Notes under the pieces: model-generated
Databases searched by the model: none
Seen by the model: the letters and a program-made list of their open reading frames with translations, nothing else
Told to the model about the DNA's origin: nothing
Part shown: piece by piece, positions 43,691 through 52,336 of the stretch
Numbering within the stretch: the first letter of the stretch is position 1
Layout of the letters: each line of letters begins with the position of its first letter
Program-made: the position numbers and the translations under genes
Assembly (NCBI GenBank): GCA_019752555.1
Contig: JAIELY010000003.1
Span: forward strand, 28,458-92,457
Origin: Rhabdochlamydiaceae bacterium
GTDB taxonomy: Bacteria > Chlamydiota > Chlamydiia > Chlamydiales > Rhabdochlamydiaceae
Direction of reading: 5' to 3'
Length of the DNA: 64,000 nt

Positions 43691-45172
43691 CTAAATGAGA
43701 TGAGATTGTATTGCAGAACGCATAATTTGATGCATTTGGGCTTTTTCTCTCAAGCGAGAAAACCAAATGATCTGTTGTTCAACCGCTTGTTCTAAAAACA
43801 TTTCATATCCATAAATCAAATGACATTGTTTTGATGCTGCATGCACTAAAAATGGGGTGTTTTTGGGTTGATAAACGATATCCATTGCGTAACATTTGGG
43901 GAAAATAAGTCCTGGGGGCACAGGCTCTGCGTCTGGAGTGCAGTTAATGATGATGTCATACCCTTGAGCAAACAGCTCCGAAAGATGGTCAAGCCCTCCC
44001 CCTCTACAATGCAGCTCATCTGCTAATTTTTGGGCTTTATGGACTGTGCGATTCAGCACAAAGACATTGGCTTTACGGTGCACTGCCTCATGGGCAATCG
44101 CCTTTGCGGCGCCTCCAGCTCCAATGATGATGATCTTTTTTCCTTGGGGAAAAATGTTTTTTTCAATTGCATTGAGAGCTCCGATTCCGTCTGTGTTATG
44201 TCCAATCCATTTGCCTTGCTTAATTTCAATCGTATTGACAGCTCCAATGGCCTTTGCTCTAGGAGTGATCTGATCAAGAAACGGAATAATGGCTTCTTTT
44301 AATGGCATTGTGACGCTTAAGCCCTCAAAAGGCAGCTTACGCAATAATGAGAGAGCCGCACTCAAATCGGTAGGAGAAATTTCCAATGCAAGATAAGAAG
44401 CGTTGATCTTAAGCTGATCAAAAACAGCGTTATGAACAATCGGCCCCAAGCTCTTGTTCACAGGCGATCCGATGACACCATAAATCCGTGTCTGTTTGTT
44501 AAGAGAGCGATAGTGATAGGTGTCTATAAGATCATCAAGAGAGAGCTGGCCTGGAGCTGTCTGTTCTTTAGCGTCAAGAAAGGTATAATCCAAGGTGTTG
44601 CCGACAACAGGGCCGAGCACACGCGTCGCAAGGCCTTTATCTCCCATACAGATGCCGATGAGCTGCTCTTTAGAGCTCTCTGAGTGGACATAGTCCAACA
44701 TGCGCAATGTATCTAATGTACTTAATGCAAGCGTCGCCACTTTTACAATATGGGTTAAGGGGGATCTCAACGAAGCGAATAATGAGGGAAGATCAGAAGG
44801 TGTCGAGGTGAAATGATGATAAGAGCTCATGAATTTGATTGTTGGAAACGTCTGCGCAAGATGACTGCGGAAAGCATCTGGCACATCATACTCAAGATCG
44901 AGAATATCGGGATAAAGAGAGGCTAATTTCTCAATCCATTCCAATCTTTCTTTTTGAGAAGCCTCAAACATTCCTCCTTGCGCAGAAGAACGGAGGGTAA
45001 ATAGGACTTGGATTGTGGATGCATCATTTCTAAGCGATTGAATTTGATTAAAATCGATTGAGCTAAAGGTATCTATCCGAATCTCAACGCCATCAACGCC
45101 TCTTCTCAACGCCTCTTGCAATGTGCGATGAGCTTTTTCATAGGTCGGCCCAGTAATGAGTGTGAATAGCAT
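43691..45172 (-). CDS. aroDE: Bifunctional 3-dehydroquinate dehydratase / shikimate dehydrogenase
   Basis: 493 residues from the ATG at 45172, which is 9 bases after AAAGAGG; the upstream ATG at 45181 abuts that site. Residues ~1-220 are type I dehydroquinase (GVDGVEIRIDTF, DLEYDVP, FMSSYHHFTSTPS, HIVKVATLA with the Schiff-base Lys). Residues ~230-493 are shikimate dehydrogenase (YGVIGSPVNKSLGPIVHNAVF, VTMPLKEAIIPFLD, GAVNTIE, NTDGIG, IIIGAGGAAKAIAHEA, INCTPDAEP). This fusion is typical of chlamydiae. It stands divergent to the aroB-aroA-aroK-aroC run rather than beside aroB-aroC as in C. trachomatis. Two consecutive steps of chorismate synthesis. Confidence 0.95.
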   Translation of the reverse strand: MLFTLITGPTYEKAHRTLQEALRRGVDGVEIRIDTFSSIDFNQIQSLRNDASTIQVLFTLRSSAQGGMFEASQKERLEWIEKLASLYPDILDLEYDVPDAFRSHLAQTFPTIKFMSSYHHFTSTPSDLPSLFASLRSPLTHIVKVATLALSTLDTLRMLDYVHSESSKEQLIGICMGDKGLATRVLGPVVGNTLDYTFLDAKEQTAPGQLSLDDLIDTYHYRSLNKQTRIYGVIGSPVNKSLGPIVHNAVFDQLKINASYLALEISPTDLSAALSLLRKLPFEGLSVTMPLKEAIIPFLDQITPRAKAIGAVNTIEIKQGKWIGHNTDGIGALNAIEKNIFPQGKKIIIIGAGGAAKAIAHEAVHRKANVFVLNRTVHKAQKLADELHCRGGGLDHLSELFAQGYDIIINCTPDAEPVPPGLIFPKCYAMDIVYQPKNTPFLVHAASKQCHLIYGYEMFLEQAVEQQIIWFSRLREKAQMHQIMRSAIQSHLI

Positions 45173-45263
45173 AAATCTCATCCTCTTTTAGTTAAGTGTA
45201 TTTTTGAGAGAAAAAATGAAAAAAGCAACGTGTTTTTTTCATCATTTAAGTATGATTCAAATA

Positions 45264-45337
45264 GTCTGTAAACAGAGTTCTTGGTGTTTGGGCTCATGTG
45301 ATAACTCCCGCGGCCTTGACAAACTATGTTTACAGAC
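45264..45337 (+). promoter_or_regulatory. Inverted 11-bp operator-like arms in the divergent aroDE/aroB control region
   Basis: GTCTGTAAACA (45264-45274) and TGTTTACAGAC (45327-45337) are perfect inverted copies, 62 bases centre to centre (near six helical turns). The second overlaps the likely aroB promoter spacer. Each contains TGTAAA/TTTACA, the half-site sequence of E. coli TyrR boxes, although no TyrR is expected in chlamydiae. Confidence 0.55.
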
Positions 45338-45346
45338 GCCTAGATA
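45316..45346 (+). promoter_or_regulatory. Predicted sigma-70-type promoter for aroB
   Basis: TTGACA (45316-45321) and TAGATA (45341-45346) with a 19-base spacer, slightly long. It lies 26 bases before the aroB ATG and overlaps the right arm of the inverted repeat. Confidence 0.5.
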
Positions 45347-45371
45347 CCGCAACTCCAACTCTTGAATTCCT

Positions 45372-46502
45372 ATGATCAAACGCCATTTTACGTTGACTCA
45401 GGCAAGCGCTCCGATGAAGACTGAAATTCACATTGAGCATGACCTTCTTTATTCCCCTCAATGGATCCAAATTCTCCGCTCTTTTTGTGGAAAAGTTGCC
45501 ATCATTACAGACTCACATGTCAAGCAAATCATTGCAGAACGCTGGACACAGTTCTTAAAAAAACAAGGAATTGATGCGTATCTGTTTTCATTTCCTCAAG
45601 GAGAGGTATCGAAAAATCGCGCCACCAAAGAACGTCTTGAAGATGAGATGCAGCAGCTGAATTTTGGACGAGACTCGCTTCTTGTTGCAATCGGCGGCGG
45701 CGTCGTCACAGATCTTGGCGGCTATCTCGCTTCTACCTATCATCGAGGGATCTCTCATGTCTTGGTCCCCACAACTTTACTTGCCATGGTTGATGCGTCA
45801 ATTGGCGGCAAAACCGGTGTCAACACTGCTTTTGGAAAAAACCTGATCGGATCATTTTATCCACCCAAACATGTGTTTATCGATACTTCCCTCCTCTCAA
45901 CTCTTCCTGATAAAGAATGGAGAAATGGGATGGCCGAAATCGTCAAGTACGGTCTTATTAGTTCTTTTCCTCTATTTCAAAAGTTGTTTAACAATCATGC
46001 TAAGTGGAAAGCGCGCGATCGGGAATTTGTTCAGGAAATCATTTACGATAGTATTTCGATCAAAAAAGAAGTGGTCGAATCTGATTTTCAAGAGACCAGT
46101 ATGCGTCGCATTTTAAATTTTGGACACACGATCGCCCATGCGATAGAAACGCTGGAAAATTACGGTATTGCTCATGGAGAAGCGGTGGCAATCGGAATAC
46201 TTGTCGAGTCATATTTAAGCTACAAGATGGGCTTATTGCAAAAACTTGAATGGGAAAGAATCGAGCCGATTCTCCACTGTTTCAACTTCCCCATGCAACT
46301 CTCTTCTTCGATCACTTTAGAGAATGTGCACGCCTGCATGAGGAGCGATAAAAAGGCAAAAAATGCTCTGCCCCGATTTGTTCTTTTACAAGAAATTGGA
46401 AAAGCGGCTGCTTTTGACAGATCGTATTGCACAGAGATTGAAGAACCTCTTCTCAATGAAGGACTCACATGGATGTTAGATCGCCTAAGAGATCCTAAAT
46501 GA
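45372..46502 (+). CDS. aroB: 3-dehydroquinate synthase
   Basis: 376 residues. Second enzyme of the shikimate pathway, converting DAHP to 3-dehydroquinate in an NAD-dependent reaction. Motifs: IGGGVVTDLGGYLASTYHRG, VPTTLLAMVDASIGGKTGVN, NLIGSFYPPKHVFID, FGHTIAHAIET, HGEAVAIGI. The N-terminus is a little long, and an ATG at 45414 (codon 15) is an alternative start, neither with a strong ribosome site. It overlaps aroA by 4 bases (ATGA) and starts the run aroB-aroA-aroK-aroC. Confidence 0.95.
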   Translation: MIKRHFTLTQASAPMKTEIHIEHDLLYSPQWIQILRSFCGKVAIITDSHVKQIIAERWTQFLKKQGIDAYLFSFPQGEVSKNRATKERLEDEMQQLNFGRDSLLVAIGGGVVTDLGGYLASTYHRGISHVLVPTTLLAMVDASIGGKTGVNTAFGKNLIGSFYPPKHVFIDTSLLSTLPDKEWRNGMAEIVKYGLISSFPLFQKLFNNHAKWKARDREFVQEIIYDSISIKKEVVESDFQETSMRRILNFGHTIAHAIETLENYGIAHGEAVAIGILVESYLSYKMGLLQKLEWERIEPILHCFNFPMQLSSSITLENVHACMRSDKKAKNALPRFVLLQEIGKAAAFDRSYCTEIEEPLLNEGLTWMLDRLRDPK

Positions 46503-47785
46503 AAAAGTGGCAGATTCTCCCAGGCCCGATTCAAGGAAGCATTGTTATTCCTCCTTCTAAGTCTCATACGCTGCGCGCGATCCTCTTTGGTTTAATGGGA
46601 AATGGAAAAACAAGAATTAACCACTATCTAAACTCCCCCGATAGCGCCGCAATGATTTCCGCTGTGCGTGCTTTTGGCGCTCACGTGGATGTCGAAAGCT
46701 GTCATCTCACAATCACTGGCGTTGGGGGCAAACTACAGCCGGCTCACAATGTGATTGACTCTGGCAATTCTGGGCAGGTTTTGCGTTTTATCGGTGCTTT
46801 AGCAACCCTCTCTTCGGGCTATACCGTGATCACTGGAGATCATTCCATCTGCCATCAAAGACCAGTTCAGCCTCTATTGCAAGCACTGACAGAGCTTGGC
46901 GCCTTTGCGGTATCAACCCGTCTTAATGGATATGCTCCAATTGTTCTCAAAGGACCGCTTCTTCCTGGGAAAACCCAACTGGATGGAAGTGATTCTCAGC
47001 CTGTTTCCGGAATGTTGATCGCTACAGCTTTTCTTCCAGGAAAAAGTGAAATTCATGTCTCAAACCCAGGAGAAACTCCCTGGATCGATCTTACCTTGCA
47101 CTGGATGCATAAACTTGGCATCAGTGTAGAACATCAACATTATACCCACTACACTGTTCACGGCAATGCCGCCTACGAGGGCTTTGAAGCTGCCATTCCT
47201 GGAGATTGGAGCTCTGCTGCATTTTCTATTGCAGCTGCATTGGTCACTCAATCAGAGCTCACATTAGAAAATATCGATACAGACGATTGCCAAGGGGATA
47301 AAAAAATAATCGCTATTTTAAGAGCGATGGGGGCTCTTATCGAAACGGACAATACAGCTAAAACCCTCAGAGTCAAACGGGGCGCTCGTCTTTTTGGAGC
47401 GCGCATCGACATCAATGCAACCATCGACGCGCTTCCGATCCTTGCTGTCATCGCCTGTTACGCAGAAGGAACCACAGAGATTTTCAACGCCTCGATTGCC
47501 CGCCACAAAGAATCGGACAGGATCCTTGCTATTGCTACAGAATTAAAAAAAATGGGAGCTGTTATTGAAGAGACCGAGGATGGATTGAGGATACAAGGCT
47601 CTTCTTTGCAAGGAGCCAAGCTCTTTTCCTATAACGACCATCGGATCGCCATGGCACTTGCGATAGCTGCACTCGGTGCTACTTCAGAATCGCTAATCGA
47701 GAACACAGAGTGCGCTGCCAAAACCTATCGCTCTTTTGTACAAGACTTTCAATCTATTGGCGCAGCTATAAAGGAGATCGGATGA
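46499..47785 (+). CDS. aroA: 3-phosphoshikimate 1-carboxyvinyltransferase (EPSP synthase)
   Basis: 428 residues. Adds enolpyruvyl from PEP to shikimate-3-phosphate. Visible sites: PPSKSHTLRAILFGL at the N-terminus, SGNSGQVLRFIGALATL and the catalytic GSDSQPVSGML, KESDRILAIATEL and NDHRIAMALAIAAL. Starts with a 4-base overlap with aroB and ends with a 4-base overlap with aroK, so translation is coupled. Confidence 0.96.
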   Translation: MKKWQILPGPIQGSIVIPPSKSHTLRAILFGLMGNGKTRINHYLNSPDSAAMISAVRAFGAHVDVESCHLTITGVGGKLQPAHNVIDSGNSGQVLRFIGALATLSSGYTVITGDHSICHQRPVQPLLQALTELGAFAVSTRLNGYAPIVLKGPLLPGKTQLDGSDSQPVSGMLIATAFLPGKSEIHVSNPGETPWIDLTLHWMHKLGISVEHQHYTHYTVHGNAAYEGFEAAIPGDWSSAAFSIAAALVTQSELTLENIDTDDCQGDKKIIAILRAMGALIETDNTAKTLRVKRGARLFGARIDINATIDALPILAVIACYAEGTTEIFNASIARHKESDRILAIATELKKMGAVIEETEDGLRIQGSSLQGAKLFSYNDHRIAMALAIAALGATSESLIENTECAAKTYRSFVQDFQSIGAAIKEIG

Positions 47786-48306
47786 ATCTCATTCTTTTTG
47801 GTTTTAAACATTGTGGAAAGACCACATATGGAAGAAAACTAGCAAAGCAGCTAGTATGCCCTTTCATCGATACCGATCTTCTTCTAGAACAAGCGTATGC
47901 CTTAAAAACCAATGAGCCGTTAACATGCAGGCAAATGTATCAGCATCTGGGGGAAGCTGCTTTTCGCGCCCTTGAAACAAAAACCCTAGAAACTCTTTGC
48001 ACTGTTCAAAATTCGATCATTGCAGTTGGCGGCGGAATGGTGTTAAATCCGCTAAACGTTGCCCTCTTGTATCAAATCGGAACCTTAGTTCATCTTATTC
48101 TCGACGATGAGACTTTAAAAAATCGCACTCTTACAAATGAACTCCCCGCTTATCTCGACCAGGCGGATAAAGAAGGGTCTTTTAATCAACTGGTTAAAGA
48201 AAGAAAAGCAATCTATGCATCCATCCGCGCCCATCCCCTTCTTCTAAAATCAAAGAGCGACGATGAGATCTTAGCAGAATTAAAGGAGTTAGCAAATGGC
48301 AAGTAA
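47782..48306 (+). CDS. aroK: Shikimate kinase
   Basis: 174 residues from the ATG at 47782 (ATGA overlap with the aroA stop, GGAGAT ribosome site). The P-loop GFKHCGKTTYG is unusual in having Cys-Gly-Lys-Thr with no preceding Gly-x-x-Gly pattern of many AroK, yet the Lys-Thr-Thr is intact. Also DTDLLLEQ with the magnesium-binding Asp, and IIAVGGGMVL. Chlamydiae call this gene aroL. Overlaps aroC by 11 bases. Confidence 0.92.
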   Translation: MNLILFGFKHCGKTTYGRKLAKQLVCPFIDTDLLLEQAYALKTNEPLTCRQMYQHLGEAAFRALETKTLETLCTVQNSIIAVGGGMVLNPLNVALLYQIGTLVHLILDDETLKNRTLTNELPAYLDQADKEGSFNQLVKERKAIYASIRAHPLLLKSKSDDEILAELKELANGK

Positions 48307-49393
48307 TCAGTTTGGAAACCTCTTTCGAATCACCACCTGGGGAGAATCTCATGGAAAGGGCTATGGCGTTGTCATCGACGGCTGTCCTGCAAATCTTCCC
48401 CTTACAGAAGAGGAAATTAACACAGCTCTTGCCTTAAGACAGCCTGCAAGAAACCCTTACGTCTCGCCAAGAAACGAGCCTGATCAAGCGCATATCTTCT
48501 CCGGCGTATACGAAGGAAAAACGACTGGCACTCCCCTTTCGATCATTATCTTCAATCAAGACGCTGACTCCTCTAAGTATGAGCCGATTAAGGACCTATT
48601 GCGTCCTGGCCATGCTAATTTCACCTATCTCAAAAAATATGGAATCTTCGACCACCGCGGCGGAGGCAGATCCTCCGCACGGGAAACTGTCTGCAGAGTT
48701 GCAGCAGGGGCTGTCGCAAGGAAACTGCTTGCGTACTATGGAGTAGAGATCGTTGCCTACACTAAACAAATTGCAGAAATATCTATTGGTGAAATCGATC
48801 TTTGCGATCTTAAAGGCTTGCGTCAATCGATCTATGATAGTCCTTTGTTTTGTCCAAATCCAAACGCAACAGAGCAAATGATCGCTCTTTTAAATAAAGT
48901 GAAAGAAGAAGGAGATTCTCTTGGAGGGATCATCGAAGCTGCTGCGCTGCATCTGCCCATTGGACTCGGAGATCCTGTCTATGAAAAATTAGAAGCTAAT
49001 CTTGCAAAAGCGATGCTCTCTATTCCCGCGACACGAGGGATTGAATTTGGCTCTGGATTTAAGTGTGCTAACATGCGCGGCTCTTTACATAACGACAGAT
49101 TCACTCTCGATGAAAACAAAAATATCATCACGAAAACAAACCACTCTGGAGGAACATTAGGAGGGATCAGCACCGGCATGCCCCTTGTCCTGCGCGTCCC
49201 TTTCAAACCCACCTCGAGCATAGCACGACCGCAAGAAACACTCAATCTAGAGGGGCAAGAACAAATGCTGCATATGCCGCAAGGATCGCGTCATGATCCT
49301 TGTGTGACGATCCGTGCAGTTCCTGTAGTCGAGGCGATGCTCGCACTTGTCCTTGCTGACGCTTACCTCATGCACCGCTCATCTCAGCTTTAA
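48296..49393 (+). CDS. aroC: Chorismate synthase
   Basis: 365 residues. FMN-dependent last step of the shikimate pathway, forming chorismate from [26 protein letters not shown] and [27 protein letters not shown] are standard signatures, as are [19 protein letters not shown] and GRHDPC-like SRHDPC at the C-terminus. Last gene of the aroB-aroA-aroK-aroC operon. Its stop overlaps the convergent porin gene by 4 bases. Confidence 0.96.
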   Translation: MASNQFGNLFRITTWGESHGKGYGVVIDGCPANLPLTEEEINTALALRQPARNPYVSPRNEPDQAHIFSGVYEGKTTGTPLSIIIFNQDADSSKYEPIKDLLRPGHANFTYLKKYGIFDHRGGGRSSARETVCRVAAGAVARKLLAYYGVEIVAYTKQIAEISIGEIDLCDLKGLRQSIYDSPLFCPNPNATEQMIALLNKVKEEGDSLGGIIEAAALHLPIGLGDPVYEKLEANLAKAMLSIPATRGIEFGSGFKCANMRGSLHNDRFTLDENKNIITKTNHSGGTLGGISTGMPLVLRVPFKPTSSIARPQETLNLEGQEQMLHMPQGSRHDPCVTIRAVPVVEAMLALVLADAYLMHRSSQL

Positions 49394-50508
49394 AAATCCA
49401 ATTCAAGCTGAAAATTGACACCTTGAAGTTGAAGATCTCCAGATCTAACAACTTCTGAAACAGCTGGCTGCTGAAGGTTAGGCGCAAAATTTGCAAGTTG
49501 ATTGATCATGTTATTTTGTCTAAACCAATAGGAAAAGGAATAAAGCGTCGCAAAACCAAAACGAAATTGATCGTGATGAAAGTACTGCTGCCATTTGAGT
49601 CCAACTTGCCCTTCAATATTAGCGCGAATCATGTCACGACTCGTTTTAATTTTGATAGTCTCAGAGATATTAGTCGATGAACCCACAAAAACAAAACCTC
49701 CCGCTTTTTCTTTCAGATGATAACTTCCCCAAAGAAGAGAGGTAAAGAGATTGCCTACCACCGAAAGGTGTTTGCAAATATAAAACTGAAGGTCTGATCC
49801 GAGTTTCAACCCCACTCCATTAAAACACTGAGCCGCATTAAAAAAGGTTGCCTCCGGAAAAACGCTCGCTCCTGTGTTAAATAATGCATGGTATTTCACA
49901 TGATAATCTTGATTAATCCAAGCTCCGCGCACGCCTAGCTTGGGATTGATAGACAACCATTCCCCTACAAAAAATTGTCGGCTTAATTCTAAATCTAGCG
50001 TGTCATAATCCAAATTCCAACGCGCAGAGGCGCGATCGGCTTGCGGCCCGGTTAAAAAGTTGATCCACAGTGGAACTATGTACTCTGAGAGTTGCGGATT
50101 CGACAAATGGAGTGTTTTCCTACTGTCTGTGGAAAAACTTGTCCAAGACAAACGGGTATGCCATTGTTCTCTTGCAGAAAAAATATATCCCAAGCCGATT
50201 TGAAATCCAGGATCCCATTCATCAAATGGAAGGCCACTGCAATTGATACTCGCATCAATCTGTGTGGGCAGCGTATTTGGAATAAGCCCTTTAAGACTCA
50301 CTGTCTCTGCAAATTGATAGCCATCGATTTTTGCATTCCAAACCAAAAAAGTGCCATCTACGGTCCATCCTTTTGCAACCGAATCGCTTCTACTCATCGG
50401 ATGGAGGCTGTAGCTTACATTGGAGGCGTTCGAAGAAGTAGAATCTGCAAAAAGTGCTGTAGAGATTAAGGATAGCGCTAAAACACTAAGGAGGGTTGTT
50501 TGTCTCAT
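49390..50508 (-). CDS. Lpg1974/MOMP-like outer membrane beta-barrel protein
   Basis: 372 residues with a signal peptide (MRQTTLLSVLALSLISTALFADS). The mature part shows amphipathic strands ending in a C-terminal Phe ([12 protein letters not shown]), as in outer-membrane barrels. GWTVDGTFLVWNAKIDGYQFA, DPGFQIGLGYIF and RFGFATLYSFSYWFRQN match the Lpg1974 (MOMP-like) pore family that is amplified in environmental chlamydiae. Role: porin in the elementary-body envelope. AT-rich leader with AGGAACC before the ATG. Confidence 0.82.
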   Translation of the reverse strand: MRQTTLLSVLALSLISTALFADSTSSNASNVSYSLHPMSRSDSVAKGWTVDGTFLVWNAKIDGYQFAETVSLKGLIPNTLPTQIDASINCSGLPFDEWDPGFQIGLGYIFSAREQWHTRLSWTSFSTDSRKTLHLSNPQLSEYIVPLWINFLTGPQADRASARWNLDYDTLDLELSRQFFVGEWLSINPKLGVRGAWINQDYHVKYHALFNTGASVFPEATFFNAAQCFNGVGLKLGSDLQFYICKHLSVVGNLFTSLLWGSYHLKEKAGGFVFVGSSTNISETIKIKTSRDMIRANIEGQVGLKWQQYFHHDQFRFGFATLYSFSYWFRQNNMINQLANFAPNLQQPAVSEVVRSGDLQLQGVNFQLELDF

Positions 50509-50571
50509 AAAGGTTCCTCGTTGTTGAAAAATGACAGGCTAGTAAAAATATTATTTTTCAACAACAAGAAA

Positions 50572-51324
50572 CTAGTAAGGATTGCTTCCCGGAGGATTTG
50601 TATATATCCCCCAAGCACAAACCGCTGTATAAAGAATCAAATCTGTAAGCTCCGTAGCAAATGGTGAGCCATAGAGAGTATTCACGACGCGCTGTCCCAA
50701 GCTTCGAAGGTCATCAACTGCCGTCCTAGAAGCGCTCTGAGAGGGGGAACTACTCTTCTTCTGAGTGAAGACAGGCTTTGGGACCCTCTTGTGCAGAGTT
50801 TGGATATTAGCAAGCATTTTTTCGAGGGCGGCTTGACGAGGATCGGATGCGTCTAATGTATTCTTTAATGTTGTTAGCTTGAATTTAACTGAAGCATGTA
50901 GCTGAACATAAGCAGGATAGGGTCTATTAAATTTTCTTTGAGAAGCGGAGCAGACCTTTTCATGCGCTTGTTTAAATTGCGCGAAAACCCTTTTGCACTC
51001 ATTCACTTGAACTTCGATAGGAGTCTTTTTGTCCATCCACTTACATGGGGAAAAAGGACCTGCCACAACTCTTTTAATCGCGATGTGTTTTGATTTAAGT
51101 TCTGCTAGCATTTGTGCAGCAAGTTCACTCGAATCTAGAGCTAAAAGAGGTTTTAACTCGTAGTAGGCAGCATGGAACTTAGAGTACAAAGAGTGATCAG
51201 CCACCTCCACCGAAGAAAGCAGCTTGTCGCTGTACTTTCCCACTTTGGTAAAAAGATCGCACCAGGACGCACTCGCATGCGGTGATTCCAACGAATGAAA
51301 ACTTGAACTAGAGCTTGAAGCCAT
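50572..51324 (-). CDS. Ser-rich, helical effector-like protein
   Basis: 250 residues. It begins MASSSSSSFHSLESPHAS, a Ser-rich head with no signal peptide. Residues ~40-170 are helical with Lys/Glu/Ala/Leu (LAELKSKHIAIKRVVAGPF; VFAQFKQAHEKVCSASQ). A second Ser-rich linker is KKSSSPSQSASRTAVDDL, followed by one hydrophobic helix near the C-terminus (LTDLILYTAVCAWGIYTN). Good GGAGG ribosome site. No family recognised. Resembles secreted inclusion or host proteins only in composition. Confidence 0.65.
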   Translation of the reverse strand: MASSSSSSFHSLESPHASASWCDLFTKVGKYSDKLLSSVEVADHSLYSKFHAAYYELKPLLALDSSELAAQMLAELKSKHIAIKRVVAGPFSPCKWMDKKTPIEVQVNECKRVFAQFKQAHEKVCSASQRKFNRPYPAYVQLHASVKFKLTTLKNTLDASDPRQAALEKMLANIQTLHKRVPKPVFTQKKSSSPSQSASRTAVDDLRSLGQRVVNTLYGSPFATELTDLILYTAVCAWGIYTNPPGSNPY

Positions 51325-51523
51325 ATATCCTCCACATTTTAAATCAAAATTATACCATTCAATTCAAATTCAACTCAACATTAAAATTAATTAAGATAGT
51401 ATTAATAAAATTTATTCAAAATCATAAAGATTCAGAGATCCTCGTCAACAAATTCTTGCATTTTTGCACCTATGTATGCAAATATTCCTGCAATCTTCTT
51501 AATTCAAAATTTAGGAATTATGC

Positions 51524-52321
51524 ATGCTAAATTTTTTCTATAGAACGTCTCTGGTCACATTCACTATCCTTCTGTCAACCTTCTGCCCTCCTTCGGGATA
51601 TGGCTTAGAGGATCAACAGGAAATGCTATCTGCAATCCAGGCATCGCGCGGTAACTCGGAAAGACTTAAAGAGCTGCTGCCGATTGTCCACTGCTGTTTT
51701 GATCAAACACAGTATGAAAAAATACTAATGACAAAGCTACGCGATGTAAAGACATCAACGAAGGAATTTCGTGAACTCTCGCGCAAAATTGCAGAGGTTT
51801 TGATCGGAAAAGTTGTGGAATGTCTTCCAGTGGAAGAAATTGACATTGACACACCCGTCGCTCCCTTTACTGGTCTTCAGCTTCAAAGCTCTGTTGAACT
51901 CGTATCTGTAATGCGCTCTGGAGACATTTTGCTCGATACCTTCCTAGAACATTTTCCAGATGCGCATGTGAGTAAGTTTTTAATCCAAAGAGACGAAGAA
52001 ACCGCCCTTCCTCAGTTTATCTACATGAAAGCCTCTCCATCGCTTACATTGGATAAGCCTGTCATTATTACAGAACCCATGGTCGCAACCGGCGGCACGT
52101 TGGAAATGGTGATTACCCTTTTGAAAGAAAAAGGTGTTAAAGAAAACAAAATCATCATCGCATGTGTTTGCGCTGCCCCAGAAGGGTTGCTTTATTTAAG
52201 CGAGCGTTTTCCAGACGTTCAGGTTGTCATGACAGCTCTAGATGAAAAACTCAATTGCAAAAAGTATATCGTCCCAGGGCTTGGAGACTTTGGAGATCGT
52301 TTTTTTGGAACACCCCATTAA
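51524..52321 (+). CDS. Exported uracil phosphoribosyltransferase-like protein
   Basis: 265 residues. The first ~27 residues (NFFYRTSLVTFTILLSTFC) look like a signal peptide, with a later Cys. The rest has the UPRT fold: VSVMRSGDILLDTFLEHFPDA, the PRPP loop VIITEPMVATGGTLEMVITLL, and IIACVCAAPEGLLYLSERFPD, ending VPGLGDFGDRFFGT. Ordinary Upp is cytosolic and ~210 residues with no signal. Here ~55 extra N-terminal residues and export are unusual, and the Arg/Glu active-site details differ (ITEPMVATG instead of the usual LDPMLATG). It lies 15 bases before another exported protein, likely co-transcribed. Uracil salvage outside the cytoplasm is not a known theme; function may differ. Confidence 0.75.
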   Translation: MLNFFYRTSLVTFTILLSTFCPPSGYGLEDQQEMLSAIQASRGNSERLKELLPIVHCCFDQTQYEKILMTKLRDVKTSTKEFRELSRKIAEVLIGKVVECLPVEEIDIDTPVAPFTGLQLQSSVELVSVMRSGDILLDTFLEHFPDAHVSKFLIQRDEETALPQFIYMKASPSLTLDKPVIITEPMVATGGTLEMVITLLKEKGVKENKIIIACVCAAPEGLLYLSERFPDVQVVMTALDEKLNCKKYIVPGLGDFGDRFFGTPH

Positions 52322-52336
52322 CCTAAGAGGCGCCCT

